NCBI GenBank assembly: GCA_029449235.1
Contig: JANATG010000002.1
Coordinates: 3,906,001 to 3,970,000, forward strand
From: Linnemannia schmuckeri
Lineage: Eukaryota > Mortierellomycota > Mortierellomycetes > Mortierellales > Mortierellaceae
Direction of reading: 5' to 3'
Length of the DNA: 64,000 nucleotides
Position numbers and translations under genes: made by a program. This document shows, piece after piece, positions 47,578 to 60,317 of the stretch (the stretch's first letter is position 1; the number at the start of each line of letters is the position of its first letter). The notes under the pieces were generated by a model, which did not search any database, was not told the origin of the DNA, and was given only the letters and a program-made list of their open reading frames with translations.

Positions 47578-48493
47578 TGTCGAAGGATAAAAGCCTGAAA
47601 GGAGGAGTAGAGAGGCCTTGAGAATAACGAAAGGCGCGAGAAAAATAGAGGAGATGATGCGAGACGTGATGTGCGTGTCAACAAAGGTATTTGTAAGGTA
47701 AGGAAAGGAAAAGAGATAGAAAGCAAACAAAAATGTGCAAAGAGAAAGGGTTTAAGGTCCTGAAGAACTAGTTGAAGGTAGTGATGGTGGTTGAACAATA
47801 GGAGGAAGAGGAAGGGGGGAGAGATTTTCGAACGATCTTTGGTGAGATATAAAAGATAGGAAGCAGGACGATATGAAAAGAAGGATGCAAAGGAACAAGT
47901 GCATAAGACGAACATGCTGCATTTGCTGAAAAACGAAAGCTTATCTTTTGCAAGCTTGAACCGGAGGAGGGTGAGGAGAAAGACAGAAAAGACGAGGAAC
48001 TGGTTTTATGCCGGAGGGAGTACTATATGACTGTAACCTTGGCTGCAAAGGAATTGTGCCGATCTAACCACAGGGTCTTGCTAAAGGGAACGAAACAAAA
48101 CATGCGTTGCTCGTGTCCTGATCTCGTGACCGTTTACCTGCTCGCTGAATGGTTGCCTTCAAGTCGTTTCACTCATCTTGAGAAGGTCGAAAGAGCTCGC
48201 CAAAACTAGGAGGCCACCCATTGCATACGACTTTTTGCTGGTTTTTTTTTTTTTTTTTTTTTTTTTTTACCTGCCGCTTTCATTCATAGCTCATCATTCT
48301 TTCAATAAGCGCAACTACTTTCTATTGATGCTTCTTTTGCTTTTTGAGCAAAGGACCTCCTCGTGTATTATCTTGATCATTGCGTAATTTTATGTGAAAT
48401 GAACAATAAGTACTACGTTCTATCGACTAACCGCTTCATCCCTGTTCGGAGACACGCGCTTCTCCAAATACCCCCCATTCAATCGCTCCTTCT
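45998..48493. other. Intergenic 2.5 kb between convergent genes
   Basis: No gene seen. It holds an AAAAC microsatellite (46781-46880) after a poly-A run, a G run (about 47147-47159), poly-A at 47541-47575 and poly-T at 48241-48268. Long open frames here are translations of these simple repeats or of purine-rich DNA. Confidence 0.6.
46751..46880. repeat. Poly-A tract followed by AAAAC microsatellite
   Basis: About 28 A, then roughly twenty copies of AAAAC, followed by a few AAAAG units. It creates spurious NKTKQ and FVLFC open frames. Confidence 0.9.
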
Positions 48494-50649
48494 CTATGCG
48501 CGGACGGCCTGCTGACCGCTCAGCTCACGCTCCAGATCCTCATCAACCTCCATAGCAGATGAGCTGGCATGTTGCTGTTGATGGTGGTTAGGAACAGCTT
48601 CCTCTGCAATGGCTGGCTCCCTTTGGCTGGCATTCCGGGGAATCTCCTTGGCCGCCGATGTGGTTGCGTTACGGTCTGCTGCCGATAGACTGGCTGCCCT
48701 GCGAAGTCCTCCGTGGGATCCCAATGCCTGCTCCTTGCTTGCCTTGAATGACATGACCTCCTGCGCAATCAGTCCTATTGAGGTGATATGAACAGAGCGA
48801 GAGTACCGTTAGCAAGCAATACTTTCGCGGAGATTCACTTAAATGTATCCAATATTTCTACTCAAACCAATAGCATGATGACTTACGCTTCATCTCGTCG
48901 ATACGATCAGTGACTTCAAACTGGAAATCAAAAGCCTTCTCGTGGACGGGCTCATCATCCTCCTCATGGTAGGCAGCCAAGTAAGGATGGGCCAAAGCCT
49001 GCTCAACTGTGATACGGGCAGCAGGGTCAAAATTCAAAAGCTTCTCCAACAGGTCAATGGCCAAGGGGCTGGCGCGAGGGTATAACTGTTGGAAATGGAT
49101 TGTTGGCATCCTTGGCAAACTACGAATATAAGCTTGAGCCTATGTGGTTCATTCAAAAGAAAAAAACCGAGCAGATTAGCATTGAGATCCTGGTAACGAC
49201 AATATGAATGTACCATAAGCTGCACGATGAAAAATGTCCTGAAAAGCTATCCTTACTCTCTCACTACCGACGCGTCTCAAGGTTGCCTCGTCGGGGGTTC
49301 CGAGGATCTGAAGAATCTGGTTCAGCTGGTCGACATAGTCGCGCCCCTTAAACAGAGGCTTGCCTCCCAACATCTCTGCGAAAATGCATCCCACCGACCA
49401 CATATCAACTATTGAAATTAACCAGAAAAAATTGTAGAATAGTCAGGAATATTGACACCCCTACATGCATCACCAGCGATACAAACTGCGGTCAAATGGA
49501 TGTTTCACAGAACTTACTGGCTTTGGTGTAGCTCTGAAAGCTCAACATAATCTCGGGAGCACGGTACCAACGGGTGGCGACGTACTCGGTCATGAAGCCG
49601 ACGTTCGACTCGGCATCATCACTGAATCCACGAGCCAGACCGAAATCGCAAATTTTGAGCTCGCAGTCGGCATTGACCAACAAGTTACCGGGCTTCAAAT
49701 CGCGATGCAAGACGTTGGCCGAATGAATGTATTTGAGTCCACGGCAGATCTGGTAGACAAAGTACTGAAAGTGAGCATCCGTCAAGGGCTGTTCCGAACG
49801 AATAATCTGGTGAAGATCAGCTTCCATCAATTCTTGCACAAGGTAACTAGTACCAGTAAAAAGAGAGATAACGAATGTTATGCTTAGTGTTAGCGCCAAT
49901 TTTGCGAGAAACGTGAACATGTCTGCTGAACCGGAATGAAAACATCTCGCGCCCATTTTGCTTACATCTCGTTAAAGTCCATGACGTTGATGATATCCAT
50001 GTCGAGAATAGATGTGATCTATACGCCATGCATAGTGAAAAAAAAAAAGGTATTGTCAGCATATCAGATCTCCAGTAATGGTGCAATTGGGAAGAACGAC
50101 CAGCATAGAATTCCACGGCACGAATAATTGAATGTCCAAATAAAACTGCTGTCGCCAAAGCCTCGAGGTTTATTCCTTACATTCTCATGTCCTGCAAAGT
50201 GGCGCAAAAGTTTGACCTCACGCAAGGCACGCTTGGCAAGAATGGCCTTCTCAAAGACTTTGGTGACCTTCTTAATGGCAACATCCTCCCCAGTCTGAGT
50301 GTTCTTAGCGGCGCTAATAAAGTTATTTTCCATAGCAAAAAATACAATTGACAAAAAAGAGGACAGATGTGAGCTGAGAGCTTTGCATAGCTCCAACCCC
50401 CCCCCCCCCCCCCCCCCAACTTGCAGGGTATGGAAGCATAGAAGCATAGCATCGAAGCATATATTTGGACATGGATGAGAGTATGAACATGGACTGGCTT
50501 TGAAACAAAGTATGTCCTGTGCGCACGGAAAAGGGAAAATAAACGTACCAGACAACACCGTAGGCACCTTGGCCGATCTCGCGAATGAACTGGTACTTCG
50601 TGTCGACAATGAACTGCTGGTTCAAGACAGGGAATGAGTGAGTTGGCAT
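48494..50649 (-). CDS. SLT2: Cell-wall-integrity MAP kinase (Slt2/Mpk1 type)
   Basis: Seven exons, complement(48494..48774, 48887..49139, 49257..49408, 49518..49846, 49966..50018, 50181..50313, 50549..50649), encode 433 residues. Kinase hallmarks in order: the Gly loop IGQGAYGVVC, VAIKKVTKVF with the ATP-site Lys, HRDLKPGNLLVN, DFGLARG, the activation lip FMTEYVATRWYRAPE (TEY at about 182-184), and GKPLFKGRDYVDQLNQIL. The TEY lip together with the DYVDQLNQILQILGTPDE block is typical of Slt2/Mpk1/Pmk1 rather than Fus3/Kss1 or Hog1 (TGY). The C-terminal tail after VMSFKASKE is short and Gln/Ser/Glu-rich; yeast Slt2 has a longer Gln-rich tail. It acts below Pkc1-Bck1-Mkk in cell-wall stress. Intron 1 contains a 20-base C run. 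Confidence 0.94.
50398..50417. repeat. Poly-C tract, 20 bases, inside MAP kinase intron 1
   Basis: On the coding strand this is a G20 run, between the donor (50548) and acceptor (50314) of the first intron. Confidence 0.9.
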
Positions 50650-53042
50650 CTTGGTTGCTCTGTGGGAAAATGAACAAAAGGTTGAATGTAGGAAAGGTGA
50701 AGGAAAGTAGGCGGGGACAAGAAAAGGATGGAAAAACAAGTCGTTTCACTAGGAAGAGAAAAGAGAAAAGAGAAAAGAAAAGGACAGTTGCGTTAGGAGA
50801 CAGGAGATACTGTTGTTGCAAACGATAATGCCGATTCGTTCCAGGAAAGCAAAAAGGTTGTCGTTTTTGTTGGTGTACAAGGAGATAAAGGAAGGCCCAG
50901 TTGCATAAACAACAGCAGCACCAGGCAAAAAAACATAAGAGAAAAGGAACGTTAGGCAGCAAGGTACAGGCACGTAGCCACTCCGTTCGTCAATAATGCT
51001 CTCTTCTCTTCTTTGCCTGCTTGTTTGCTTGCTTGTCTGGTACCCCCTTCCTGTCTTTGTTCTTGTCCTTGTGTGTCCGTTTGAAGTGTGCGTGCGCTCT
51101 GCAGGCAAGCAGCGGGCAGGCAACTCGCGTAAACAGGTCAGAGTCAACCAACTCAAAAAAAAAAAAAAAGGAGGGGAACCGACACACATCTTGTGTCGTC
51201 GTCGTTGTTGTTGTTGTTATTCCTTGTTGTGATGTACCTCGCATCCCGCCTCTCACTTGTTCGTCTGTCCGTCTCTCGCATCCCCATCCCACCGACACCA
51301 CCAAGCATAATAAACGAACTATCTCACCCAGCCCATTGGCACATAGGTCCATACATGCATCCAACCACAAGCAAACAAAAGGAAAAGGGAACCAATCGAG
51401 ATACCAATAAGAATTGTCCAGCTGCCCCTTTCTTCATTCTCTTCTCTTGTTCAATTAGCTCCTCCTTTCCCTTCGATTGCCTTTTTCCCTTCTCTATCGC
51501 GTATGTTGAACCTATCATCGAACAGGGATAAAAAGACCAAGGGCGATGCAATAATCTTCCTTTGGGTATCCTTGGTACATTGACTGTTGCACCAAACCCC
51601 GGTTCTCCTTCCTGGCCTCATTTTTACATTCTTGATCACCATATTGCATCCCTGACACCCACACACATTGGTAAAGTACATCTTGTTTTTTGATGGTCGT
51701 GTTCTTGCTCTCCTGTTGCGAATTCTCACGCAACACACACAATACAAACACAGCGAGAGGCCAGGCCAGGAAAAAAGGGAAAAGGATTGGACCATATTTT
51801 TTGATCCAGATTACCGCCCTCGCTTTCTCGTTCCTGGGAAAACAAAAGGCCTCCTCGCTCGCACGCTGTGAACCGCCCCACCCTCCTCCTTCTTCCCAAC
51901 TAAGTATTTTGTTCTTTTGTTCTCGCATGGTCTGATAAGTAAAAAAAATGAGCCTGCCAGGCCGACTTATTGGGAGGAAGGGAGGAATAACGGAGGGAAA
52001 AGACGAACGGCAGAGAAGTCGGAGAGCACCGCGCGCCAAGGGGTCTTCCTGTCTGTATGTATGGTGTCCTGCGTGTGTGGTGTGTTGGTGTTGTTGATAA
52101 CACGGTATGTGAAGGAACGGAGTGATAGAACGGGAGGATATATGAGGCAGCGTGCTGTGTAAGTATATACCTGAAAGAGGGTGTGAAAGCGACAATAAAA
52201 AAAAGGGGGGAATGAGCAAAGAACGGTCGTGTGTCTTGTAGAGAGGTGATTGGGGAACTGAAAAGAGTTGATGGAGTGAGGAGCGAAAGAGAGAGATGGA
52301 ATAAAAAAGGGCGTGTGTGAAGAAGGTGTGGAAGGAAAGGAAAGTGAAGGGGCGGCCAGTCGCACTGTCAAAAATGAAGGGACTCTGTCAGTGTCGGCGA
52401 CAGTGAGGAAAAGGAGGGAAGGGGAGATCGGATTGACGCATTTCCTTCATGATTCTCACACAGAGTGAACCCGTGAAAAATGAACAGAATAAAAAAAAAA
52501 ATCAAGGGTGCTGCCCCCTCTAATTGAAAAGAGAGAAAAAAAACGCCACTGATTTTCAAAGTGATGTGAGTGCAGGTCCCAGGCAAGGGTTGGAACAATG
52601 AGTGCAGAGGACCCTCTTTGCTTTGCCCATGCCATGCAAACCACTGTAATGCTGTCAATATTATTTGTTATTGCTACATCTCTTTGGTAATAGCCATCAA
52701 CGATGAACAAGGGCTCAGCATAGCCCTCTTTCTCTCAATTTTTCAAATTGCTCGCCTTACTGGGCCAATCCCCCCAAGCTAATTGATCGTGAACTAACAA
52801 CAACAACAACAACAATAACAACAACAGCCGAGAGCCCCGTGTGTGATGCTATTTTCAGGGATCCGCCCAGTCGATTGCTGCCAGCGCACGATTCGCCCAA
52901 ATCTATGGTTGTGACTGCTTGCTCACTTCATTTGTTCCATCAAACCTAACAGGACACAGCTCCTCCTCCACATCTCTTCTTCTTTTCTTTCATTCATTAC
53001 CCTCCACCTCTCTCCTCCTCCGACGCTACACATACACACACC
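50650..53042. other. Divergent 2.4-kb region between MAP kinase and transporter genes
   Basis: No gene seen. It contains an ACAACA repeat (52797-52827), GTTGTT runs near 51200, and purine- or pyrimidine-rich stretches. Open frames on the minus strand are Phe/Ser-rich shadows. Confidence 0.55.
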
Positions 53043-54280
53043 ATGCTTCGTCTGGCTGCCTGCGTAGCTGGGTAAGAATTCTTTTCTTTCTTTTCCCTCT
53101 CCTCGTTCACATTTACTTCTCATCACCTCCATCAACCTCCATCGAGTAGCTCGAAATCAGATTCAACCCAACCGTAAACAAACACAACGCTAACTACGAA
53201 ACATTCTTCACCAAAATAAATGATAGCATTTACTCCTGCTTCTTGACATGGGGCTATTATCAAGAAAAGGTCTCAACGACACCCTACGGAGAAGACGCCC
53301 AAAAGTTCAAGTTCTTTATCATCCTCAACCTTGCCCAATCACTCTGCGCCGCCACCGTCGCATTTCTCTATCTCACCTTTCAAGGCAAAACCCTCTCCCG
53401 CCCTTCCTCATCCCTCACCTTCAAATACCTCCAGGTCGCCCTTATCGGAGTCATTGCCTCGCCCTTCTCCTATGCCGCCTTGAAACACATTGACTACCCA
53501 ACCATGATTTTGACCAAATCCTGTAAACTTGTCCCTGTCATGTTGATGAACATCTTGCTATACCGTCGCAAGTTCCCAACCTACAAGTATATCTGTGTCG
53601 CGCTCGTTACGATTGGAGTCTCAGGATTCATGCTCTTCGCACCCATGGACGATCACAAGGGAAAGAAGGGCGCTGCGACCTCGTCGTTGTATGGACTCTT
53701 CTTGGTGGCGATCAACTTGACCCTCGATGGCGTAACCAACTCGACCCAGGACCAGATCTTCCATGCCTACAAGGTTACAGGACAGCAGATGATGTGCTTC
53801 ATGAACCTCTTCATGTCCGCCTACATGGCCATCTGGCTCCTGAACCCCTTCAACCCGGAACTCGGACAGGCTCTTGCCTTCTGCCAGACCCATCCTGCTA
53901 TTATCAAGGACATCGCCATGTTCTCGATCTGCGGCGCTTTGGGCCAGTGCTTTATCTTTTATACCCTCGAGCAGTACGGCTCCTTGTCGCTTGTCACCGT
54001 CACCGTCACTCGGAAACTCTTCACCATCCTCTTGTCCGTTGTCGCATACGGACATCAGCTTACCCTCCAACAATGGTCCATGGTCGCCGTTGTCTTTTCG
54101 GGAATTGGACTCGAGGCCTATGTCAAGCGATCTGAAAAGTTGCAGAAAATGGCTTCGTCAACTAGTACGACTAAGACTGAGAAGGTCGTTCAGAATTCAC
54201 CTACCGGAGCTACTACTACGACTACTACCACCACTACTACCACTAGGCAGAGAACTACTATTGTTGCCCCTAAGAACTAA
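53043..54280 (+). CDS. HUT1: HUT1/SLC35B1-type nucleotide-sugar transporter of the ER
   Basis: Two exons (53043..53071, 53227..54280) encode 360 residues. The 29-nt first exon joins in phase to give MLRLAACVAGIYSCFLTWGY and then YQEKVSTTPYGED, the expected first membrane span and QEK motif of this family. About ten hydrophobic segments follow. Family blocks are YPTMILTKSCKLVPVMLMNI, DGVTNSTQDQIF and TLVT-like LVTVTVTRKLFTILLSV. Hut1 proteins move UDP-sugars (UDP-galactose or UDP-glucose) or ATP across the ER membrane and support glycoprotein quality control. The C-terminal 50 residues are an added Thr/Ser-rich tail with a run of eleven Thr, ending VAPKN. It lacks the dilysine ER signal found on many relatives. 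Confidence 0.92.
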
Positions 54281-55727
54281 GGTTTTTTTTTTTGTTCTCG
54301 TGACCGTTACTTATTAGAATAAACATTTAAATACATTCACAAAAAAAAACATAGACCTGGATAGATACAAAACAAGTGCCTTTCTTGGAGGGCCGTGTCC
54401 AATTTGATTCTTTTTTTTTGTTCATGTTGAGGTTTGTGTTGCTCGTCACATTTCTCACTCCTTCGAAGCTTGAATGGATTTCTTTTCTTCACCCTCACTA
54501 TAGTACAGACCCTTAGTCTCTTTTGTTATCTTTTGACTCCTTCAACTTCATCCCCGAATTTCCTGAATGGTTCGAGTGTTTATTGTTGTTGTTTGACAAG
54601 AGAGCATGGATGGAATGAACGAAACAATTGGCACTCAAATCTGTAACAGTAACACAAAACTAACTCTTGTTTTTCGTGATTCAGGCACCACCAACAAACT
54701 AACCATCCTTACACACTCTTTCTCCCTTTCCTCCATAAAGCACGAAAACTGGAATAAACAACTACTTTTTTAATATCAATTTTATTTGGAGGGAATCACG
54801 AATTGAAGAAAGAGAGAACAAAAAAAAAGAATAAATGGTAATGAAAAAAAAAGTATTTTGTACAAAGAGCGGGCGCTACCAAGCAAAGAGGGATTGGTGT
54901 GTCATTCCCTTCTTCTTCAGTTTGCCTTTTCTTGCACTCATCAGAAGACGAATTGAAGGTAAAAGACGAGAATGAAGAAAGAAAAAAAGGAAATAACTGT
55001 CGTTACGTTCATTTCGCCCGAATTTGCATAACTGTCAAATCGGAAAAAGTAAAAAGAAAAGAAGAGAAGGGGGGAAAGGAAGGGGATAAAACAACAAAAG
55101 AGAAAAAGAGGCAAAAAGGGGGAAAGAGGGAATTGAGAGGGAAGAACAAAAATTGGAGTCAAAAGACTTGTGAAGCGGAACGTTTTTTTGGTTTTTTTTT
55201 GGTTGCTGTTGTTGTTGGATGTTGTTATATGGCCGTCGTGTCGTTTGTGTCGTTTGTCATGTGTCGTAGTTGCTTGGTAGGTCGCATGGTGGTAAAGTGC
55301 CAATGAGGGGGCGCAAAAAACTATATATATGTTGGCATATGAGGTGTGTCGATAAGGCTGAGGAAAATTTACAGGCGAGAAGTTGTTGGTGTTGGTGCAT
55401 CGGGGTATGAGTTTGGCGCGCTCCCGTCTATGATATTGGTCATTCTCCGAGAACCCATCGGAAAAAGGCTGGCATCTCCTAGCGCCACCAATCCCTTTCC
55501 TCCTCAAGGTGAAGGAGAGATAGAGTGGAACTGCAGGATGTTAGCCCAAATCCCACCTTATGGGGTCCACTTGTTTGTGGTTGGTTGTTATATGTACATT
55601 CGTCGTCATCGTCGTCTGGCTCAAGGAGGTGAAAGACAACCAGGTCACCGCAAATTTCGTCCGCGTCGTTTAAACGTCTAGTTTGACGCGCCAACGCCAC
55701 CTCCTCTCTTCAATCACGGTCTCGTCT
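54281..55727. other. Intergenic between convergent transporter and bHLH genes
   Basis: No gene seen; AT-rich 3' flanks with possible polyadenylation signals (AATAAAC near 54319 and 54752). Confidence 0.55.
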
Positions 55728-58396
55728 TTAGTTCTGACCACCATTGCCACTAGCCGAGACGATCCGCATCATGCCAAAGTCTTGTTGGAGCTGAGGCCCT
55801 GGTCCTGCTCCGTTCACGCCATTGGCGTTGCTTTCGTCGCCTGTGGACCCGGCGCCGTTTCTTGACCGGAGTTGTGCCTCCAACTCCTGGTTCCGGTTGG
55901 TCTGCGACGCGACCAACTGCTGCAAGTGGCGGATATAGTCGACCGACTTTCGAAGGATGACTCCCTTGTTGGGCTTGTTGGCGCTGTCGACATAGATCTC
56001 GGGAAGCAATGTTGAGAGCTCTTGAATTTTTTCGTTGATGTTATCACGGCGACGACGTTCAACTATGACGAATGCCAAGGTTAGAAAGGGTAGAAAGAGA
56101 TCTTTTGTTAGTAAAAAAAAAAAAAAAAAAAAAAAAGTCTAGACCATTGATCACCAGACTCGATATGGTAATATTCAACGAGTGCATAAGAAAGAAACAA
56201 GAGCCATTTGGATGATCTCAATGACATACCTGCATTGTGGCTCTCTCGGCGTCTTCTCCTCTTCTCGTTCATCAGCAGAGCGCGGTTGTTTCCCCTAGAA
56301 AAGCAGCGGATGACAATTCAATCAAACAAACAAACAAACAAACAAGCAAGCAAGAAAAAAAAAAAAAGAGGCGGGAGTTGGTCAGTTGTGTTTGGGTTAT
56401 TTTTTCTTGTGCCTTGTTTCTTTTCTCGGGCAATGACAATGTAGGCAACCAAGGTAGCCCGCCTTTGGTTTGATGCTGCGTTACTGTTGTGGGCGAGTGA
56501 TACACCTCTGCCTGTGGGCCTATTATGCAACTTTGCGTCATCGTCTACAAAAAGGTCAATCCCTTCCTCCCTCCCCTTCTCGCTTTGCCCGCCGATTCCG
56601 CCTTCTCTCTCTGTGTTGCTCGCCCCTTTTTTATTTTGCATCTGGTCGACAGGCACAGAGCACACATAAACAAATGACAATAACAACATTTGGCATGGCA
56701 TGGCATGTTCCTGTACCTGTTCATCCACCTCAAGGAGGGAACAGCGAATGTCAACAGAGAGGAAGGAAGAAGAAGCGAACGTGGAGGGATTCGAAAGGGA
56801 TGTGTTAAGAGAGACGGAGAGAGAGAGACAAGCCCAACATGAACTAGCACACCAAGCATGGTTTTGTTTGTTTTTTCTGTGTTTTTTTGCATAAACGGAT
56901 GGAGGATGGATATCGCCACCTCCCTCCCCCCCAGCCTTGATACCCTTTTTTTTTATAAAAAAAAAAAAAAAAGACAGTATGCATACGCATATTGCACATG
57001 CATGGGGTGCAACAAGTGAAAAAAAATGGCGCGTATCCTTGGATACTTCGCACCTGGACATCACTTCCGCCCTTGCCTTCTTTTTGCTGACGAGCCCCCC
57101 TTCTCCGTTTTTTTTCTATGCAAACCAAACTAGCAAACACCCGTCCTTTATGCCCCAAAACGCAACAAGAACAGCACCAGGAGGCGATGCAAGAAATCTG
57201 CAGGCTCCAAGCTGTAGAGTCCGTCCGTCCGTCTGTTTGTCCATATGTCTGCTTGTCTCTCAGTCAGTCAGTCCGTACTTTGCCCCGCATACACACCATC
57301 GTCTCTTACTCTCTGTCGCCCCTCTTTTTTAGATTTTCTTCTTTTTTATGCGTATCCTCCCTCCAACCTGTGTTGAACGTGGGGCCTAGAGGGGTCCTTG
57401 TTGGAATCGAACTCAACTCAATTGGACTGAAATGGATAAGTGTGCAAAAAGATAATAGAGACAGATAGCCAATAAAACTTACTTTTGGTCGCCATCTTCC
57501 TCAAAGAGGCTGCTCATCATGCCAGTCATCTCTCCCTGGGGGAACTGGAGCCCTGCTGGATTCTCGAAAGATCCGACAATGTGGCCGCCATCGGTGGTGC
57601 CGAACCAGTCGGATCGGGGGACGGGCATGGACATGGAGTGGAAGGGGTTGGCCGAAGGGAGGGACATGTGGCGGCCAAACTTCATGTCGAGGGCGCGGGA
57701 GCCGCTGGGCAGACTAAAGTCGCCCTCGGGGAAGAAGTCGGACTCGACAGGTGAATACAAAGATCCGTTCCCAGGCGAATCGCCGTAAGAGTGTTGGTGT
57801 TGAATGTTCATGGGCAAGGGCTTTGCGTGGGACAGAGTGCCTGTGCCGGGGTGATTGAAATCGTCTGGACTGTCGAAATCGTTCCTGGGCGAGTTCAGCG
57901 GAGAGCTTGAGCCAGGGGAGAGCATGTTGCGGTGCTCGCCAAAGTCCATCTCGGACGCCATAAAGTCGGGCGACCCGGCCTCTTGCTTGACGTTATTCTG
58001 GTTGCTGTTCGAGTTGCTGCTGTTGCGCTTGCTGCCAAGACCACTGCGACCGAGACCGCCAGCTGCACCGGTAGTAGTGGGAGCATTAGTAAGAGAGTTG
58101 ATGGACGAGGCTGAGGAGGAAGGGAACAACGAGGACATGTTTTGGTTCATGGTCATCTGGAGCAAACCAGGATCGATGGTACCAGCGTAAGAGTTGTTGG
58201 GGGTGCCAGTGTTGGGGTTGTTTCCACCCCCGTTGGGGTGGCTGTGAGGGTGGTGGCCATGATGATTGAGGAAGGACATTGGCATGGTCATGGTCTGTTG
58301 TTGCTGCTGTTGTTGCTGTTGCTGTTGTTGTTGAAGGTGGTAGTTTGTGGGAAATTGCAGGCGCATGGGTTGGGAAGACTGCGGAACGGTAAACAT
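55728..58396 (-). CDS. bHLH transcription factor (MITF/TFE or Rtg3-like type)
   Basis: Three exons, complement(55728..56062, 56230..56294, 57483..58396), encode 437 residues. The first 300 residues are disordered, with a Q-run (about 12-15 Gln), Asn/Ser-rich tracts and several SP sites. The bHLH domain is assembled from all three exons: the basic region NEKRRRRESHNAVERRRRDN, helix 1 INEKIQELSTLLPE, loop VDSANKPNKGV and helix 2 ILRKSVDYIRHLQQL. Then comes a leucine-zipper-like stretch (QTNRNQELEAQLRSR) and a Gly/Asn-rich end. The His-Glu-Arg (H..ERRRR) pattern predicts binding to CACGTG-type E-boxes. The NKGVILRKSVDYI block recalls MITF/TFE and Rtg3 proteins. Intron 1 is 1188 bp and separates nearly the whole N-terminal part from the DNA-binding domain. 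Confidence 0.88.
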
Positions 58397-60279
58397 TTCT
58401 TTAGAAAACGAAAGAGAAAAAGAGAGGAAAAGAAGAAAGAAGAGAAAAAAGGGAAGAAGAATGGGGACAAGTTAAGTAAGTAGGTGGAAGAAGGAGGCAG
58501 AAGGAAGAGGGGTTAGTTGACGTGAAAATTGAGCTGAGTTGAGAAGCAGGGAAAGAGTAAGGGAGATAAAGAGAGGAGGGGGTTGAGGGGGATAAGAGAC
58601 GAGGAGGAGAAAGAAGAACAAGAAGAAGGAGGAAGACGAGGGATGGGGATGGGGATGAGGGTGAGGAGGGACAAATAGAGGGAAAGAAGAACAACAACAA
58701 AAAAAAAAGGTGGGGAAGGAGGAAAGATGTCTGCTTTTAAGCACTGTTGATGTTGACCAGTGAGAGAGTGTTGCTGGTTGTTTGTTTGTATGCTGTTTGA
58801 TGCTGTGTTTGGTCAATACTCGAGCTGGGGGAGGACGAGAGAAAGAGTGGCAACCTTTTTTTTGTTTTTTTTTCCGGCGAAGACAAACAACAAAAAAAAA
58901 GGAGGGAAAAAGTGTAACTGGAGGTGAAGATGTATCTTCCTTTAGGGCAGTAAGAGGACAAGAAGAGGAAGAGTGAGGAGGGGGGTTGGATAGGGGCAAA
59001 AGGCACACACGCACAAAGAAGAGAGAGAAAAAAAAGTCTATTGGTTCAATATGGCAAGGCAGGACGTACTTGTACTTTTGTATGTTTTCCTGGAGTTGTG
59101 TGGGTATGACGGTGAAAGAGAGCTTCTTTGGTTGCTTAGAGTAAAAGAGAAGTAGCTCGAGGGGTCGAACAAAGGGAGACAGGGGGACAAGTGAGAGGAA
59201 ATAGTCAGGGACAGGGGATGGGCAAGGAAGAGTAAGCGAGCTGTTACAAATAAGATATAGTAGCGGTAAGAAGCAGCTGTGTTTGCGAGGTATGATGACG
59301 AAAAGAAAGGAGAAAGTGCGTTGTTGTTTGATGAATGGATGAGAGCTGGGGGAATGAAGAAAAGTGAATGAGAGGAGTGAGAAAGTCAAGAAAAGAGAAC
59401 AGGAAAAGGGGGGGGGGGGGGGGGGGGAGGGGGAAAGAGATACTTATGCGGTTGGTAAATGTGCGTTATATCGCTTGCAAAATGGTGTCGAATAAGACAT
59501 GCACTTGCCTCGCCAGTGCATTACTCAGAGACATTGGACATGGTATGGTAGTCATCTTTGCCAATGAGACTGACTGAGACATGGCTCGTAAGCAGCGCAA
59601 ATGGCCAGGTGGACCCTTCTTCGGACCGAGGATCGGTTCCTCCACCCTCTCCTGAATCCTGAAGGAACGAGTCCCCTTGTCACTCACCTTTTTTTATTCG
59701 ACTGCCCAATTTCTGCCCCTATCTCTCCTCCCCCTTCCGTCCCTTCTCCTTCTTCGGGTATGACCTCGTCTATCCCTCTCATTTTCGCAACAGTCGAACA
59801 TCCTCTTCCAACCCCCTGATCGGCTTTTCTCCTTTGTTTGCCATTGCTGCTTCTCGTTGCCGACATCACCAACAATCGAATGCATACATCGCTTTTACTT
59901 CCTCAAAGGGCGACAACACGAAGGGGTGGAGAAAGCAGTAGATAACAACAAGAGGTAATGCAAACAGATAAACAAAGGCTAGTCAATTACGATGGCGCGA
60001 AAATGAATAAGTTTACACACTTTGCAACTGTCCCTGAATATTGACACAACTCTCAGCCATCAGCCATCGCATCATCCTCTCCTTCCTTCTCCTTGCTCCT
60101 ACCCCGTCGTTACTACGCTGTTATTGTTGGATAGTTTCTTTTTTTATCATCATTTTACGCACCCTTGCCGCTGAGAGTAACTCACCGTTTGCTTGTGCTA
60201 TTCGCCAACAAACCCCTATTTCTCCCCTCTTCACCTCCCTCTCGTTTCCGCAGACATAAACACGATTGCTGTTTTCTTT

Positions 60280-60317
<38 letters not shown>

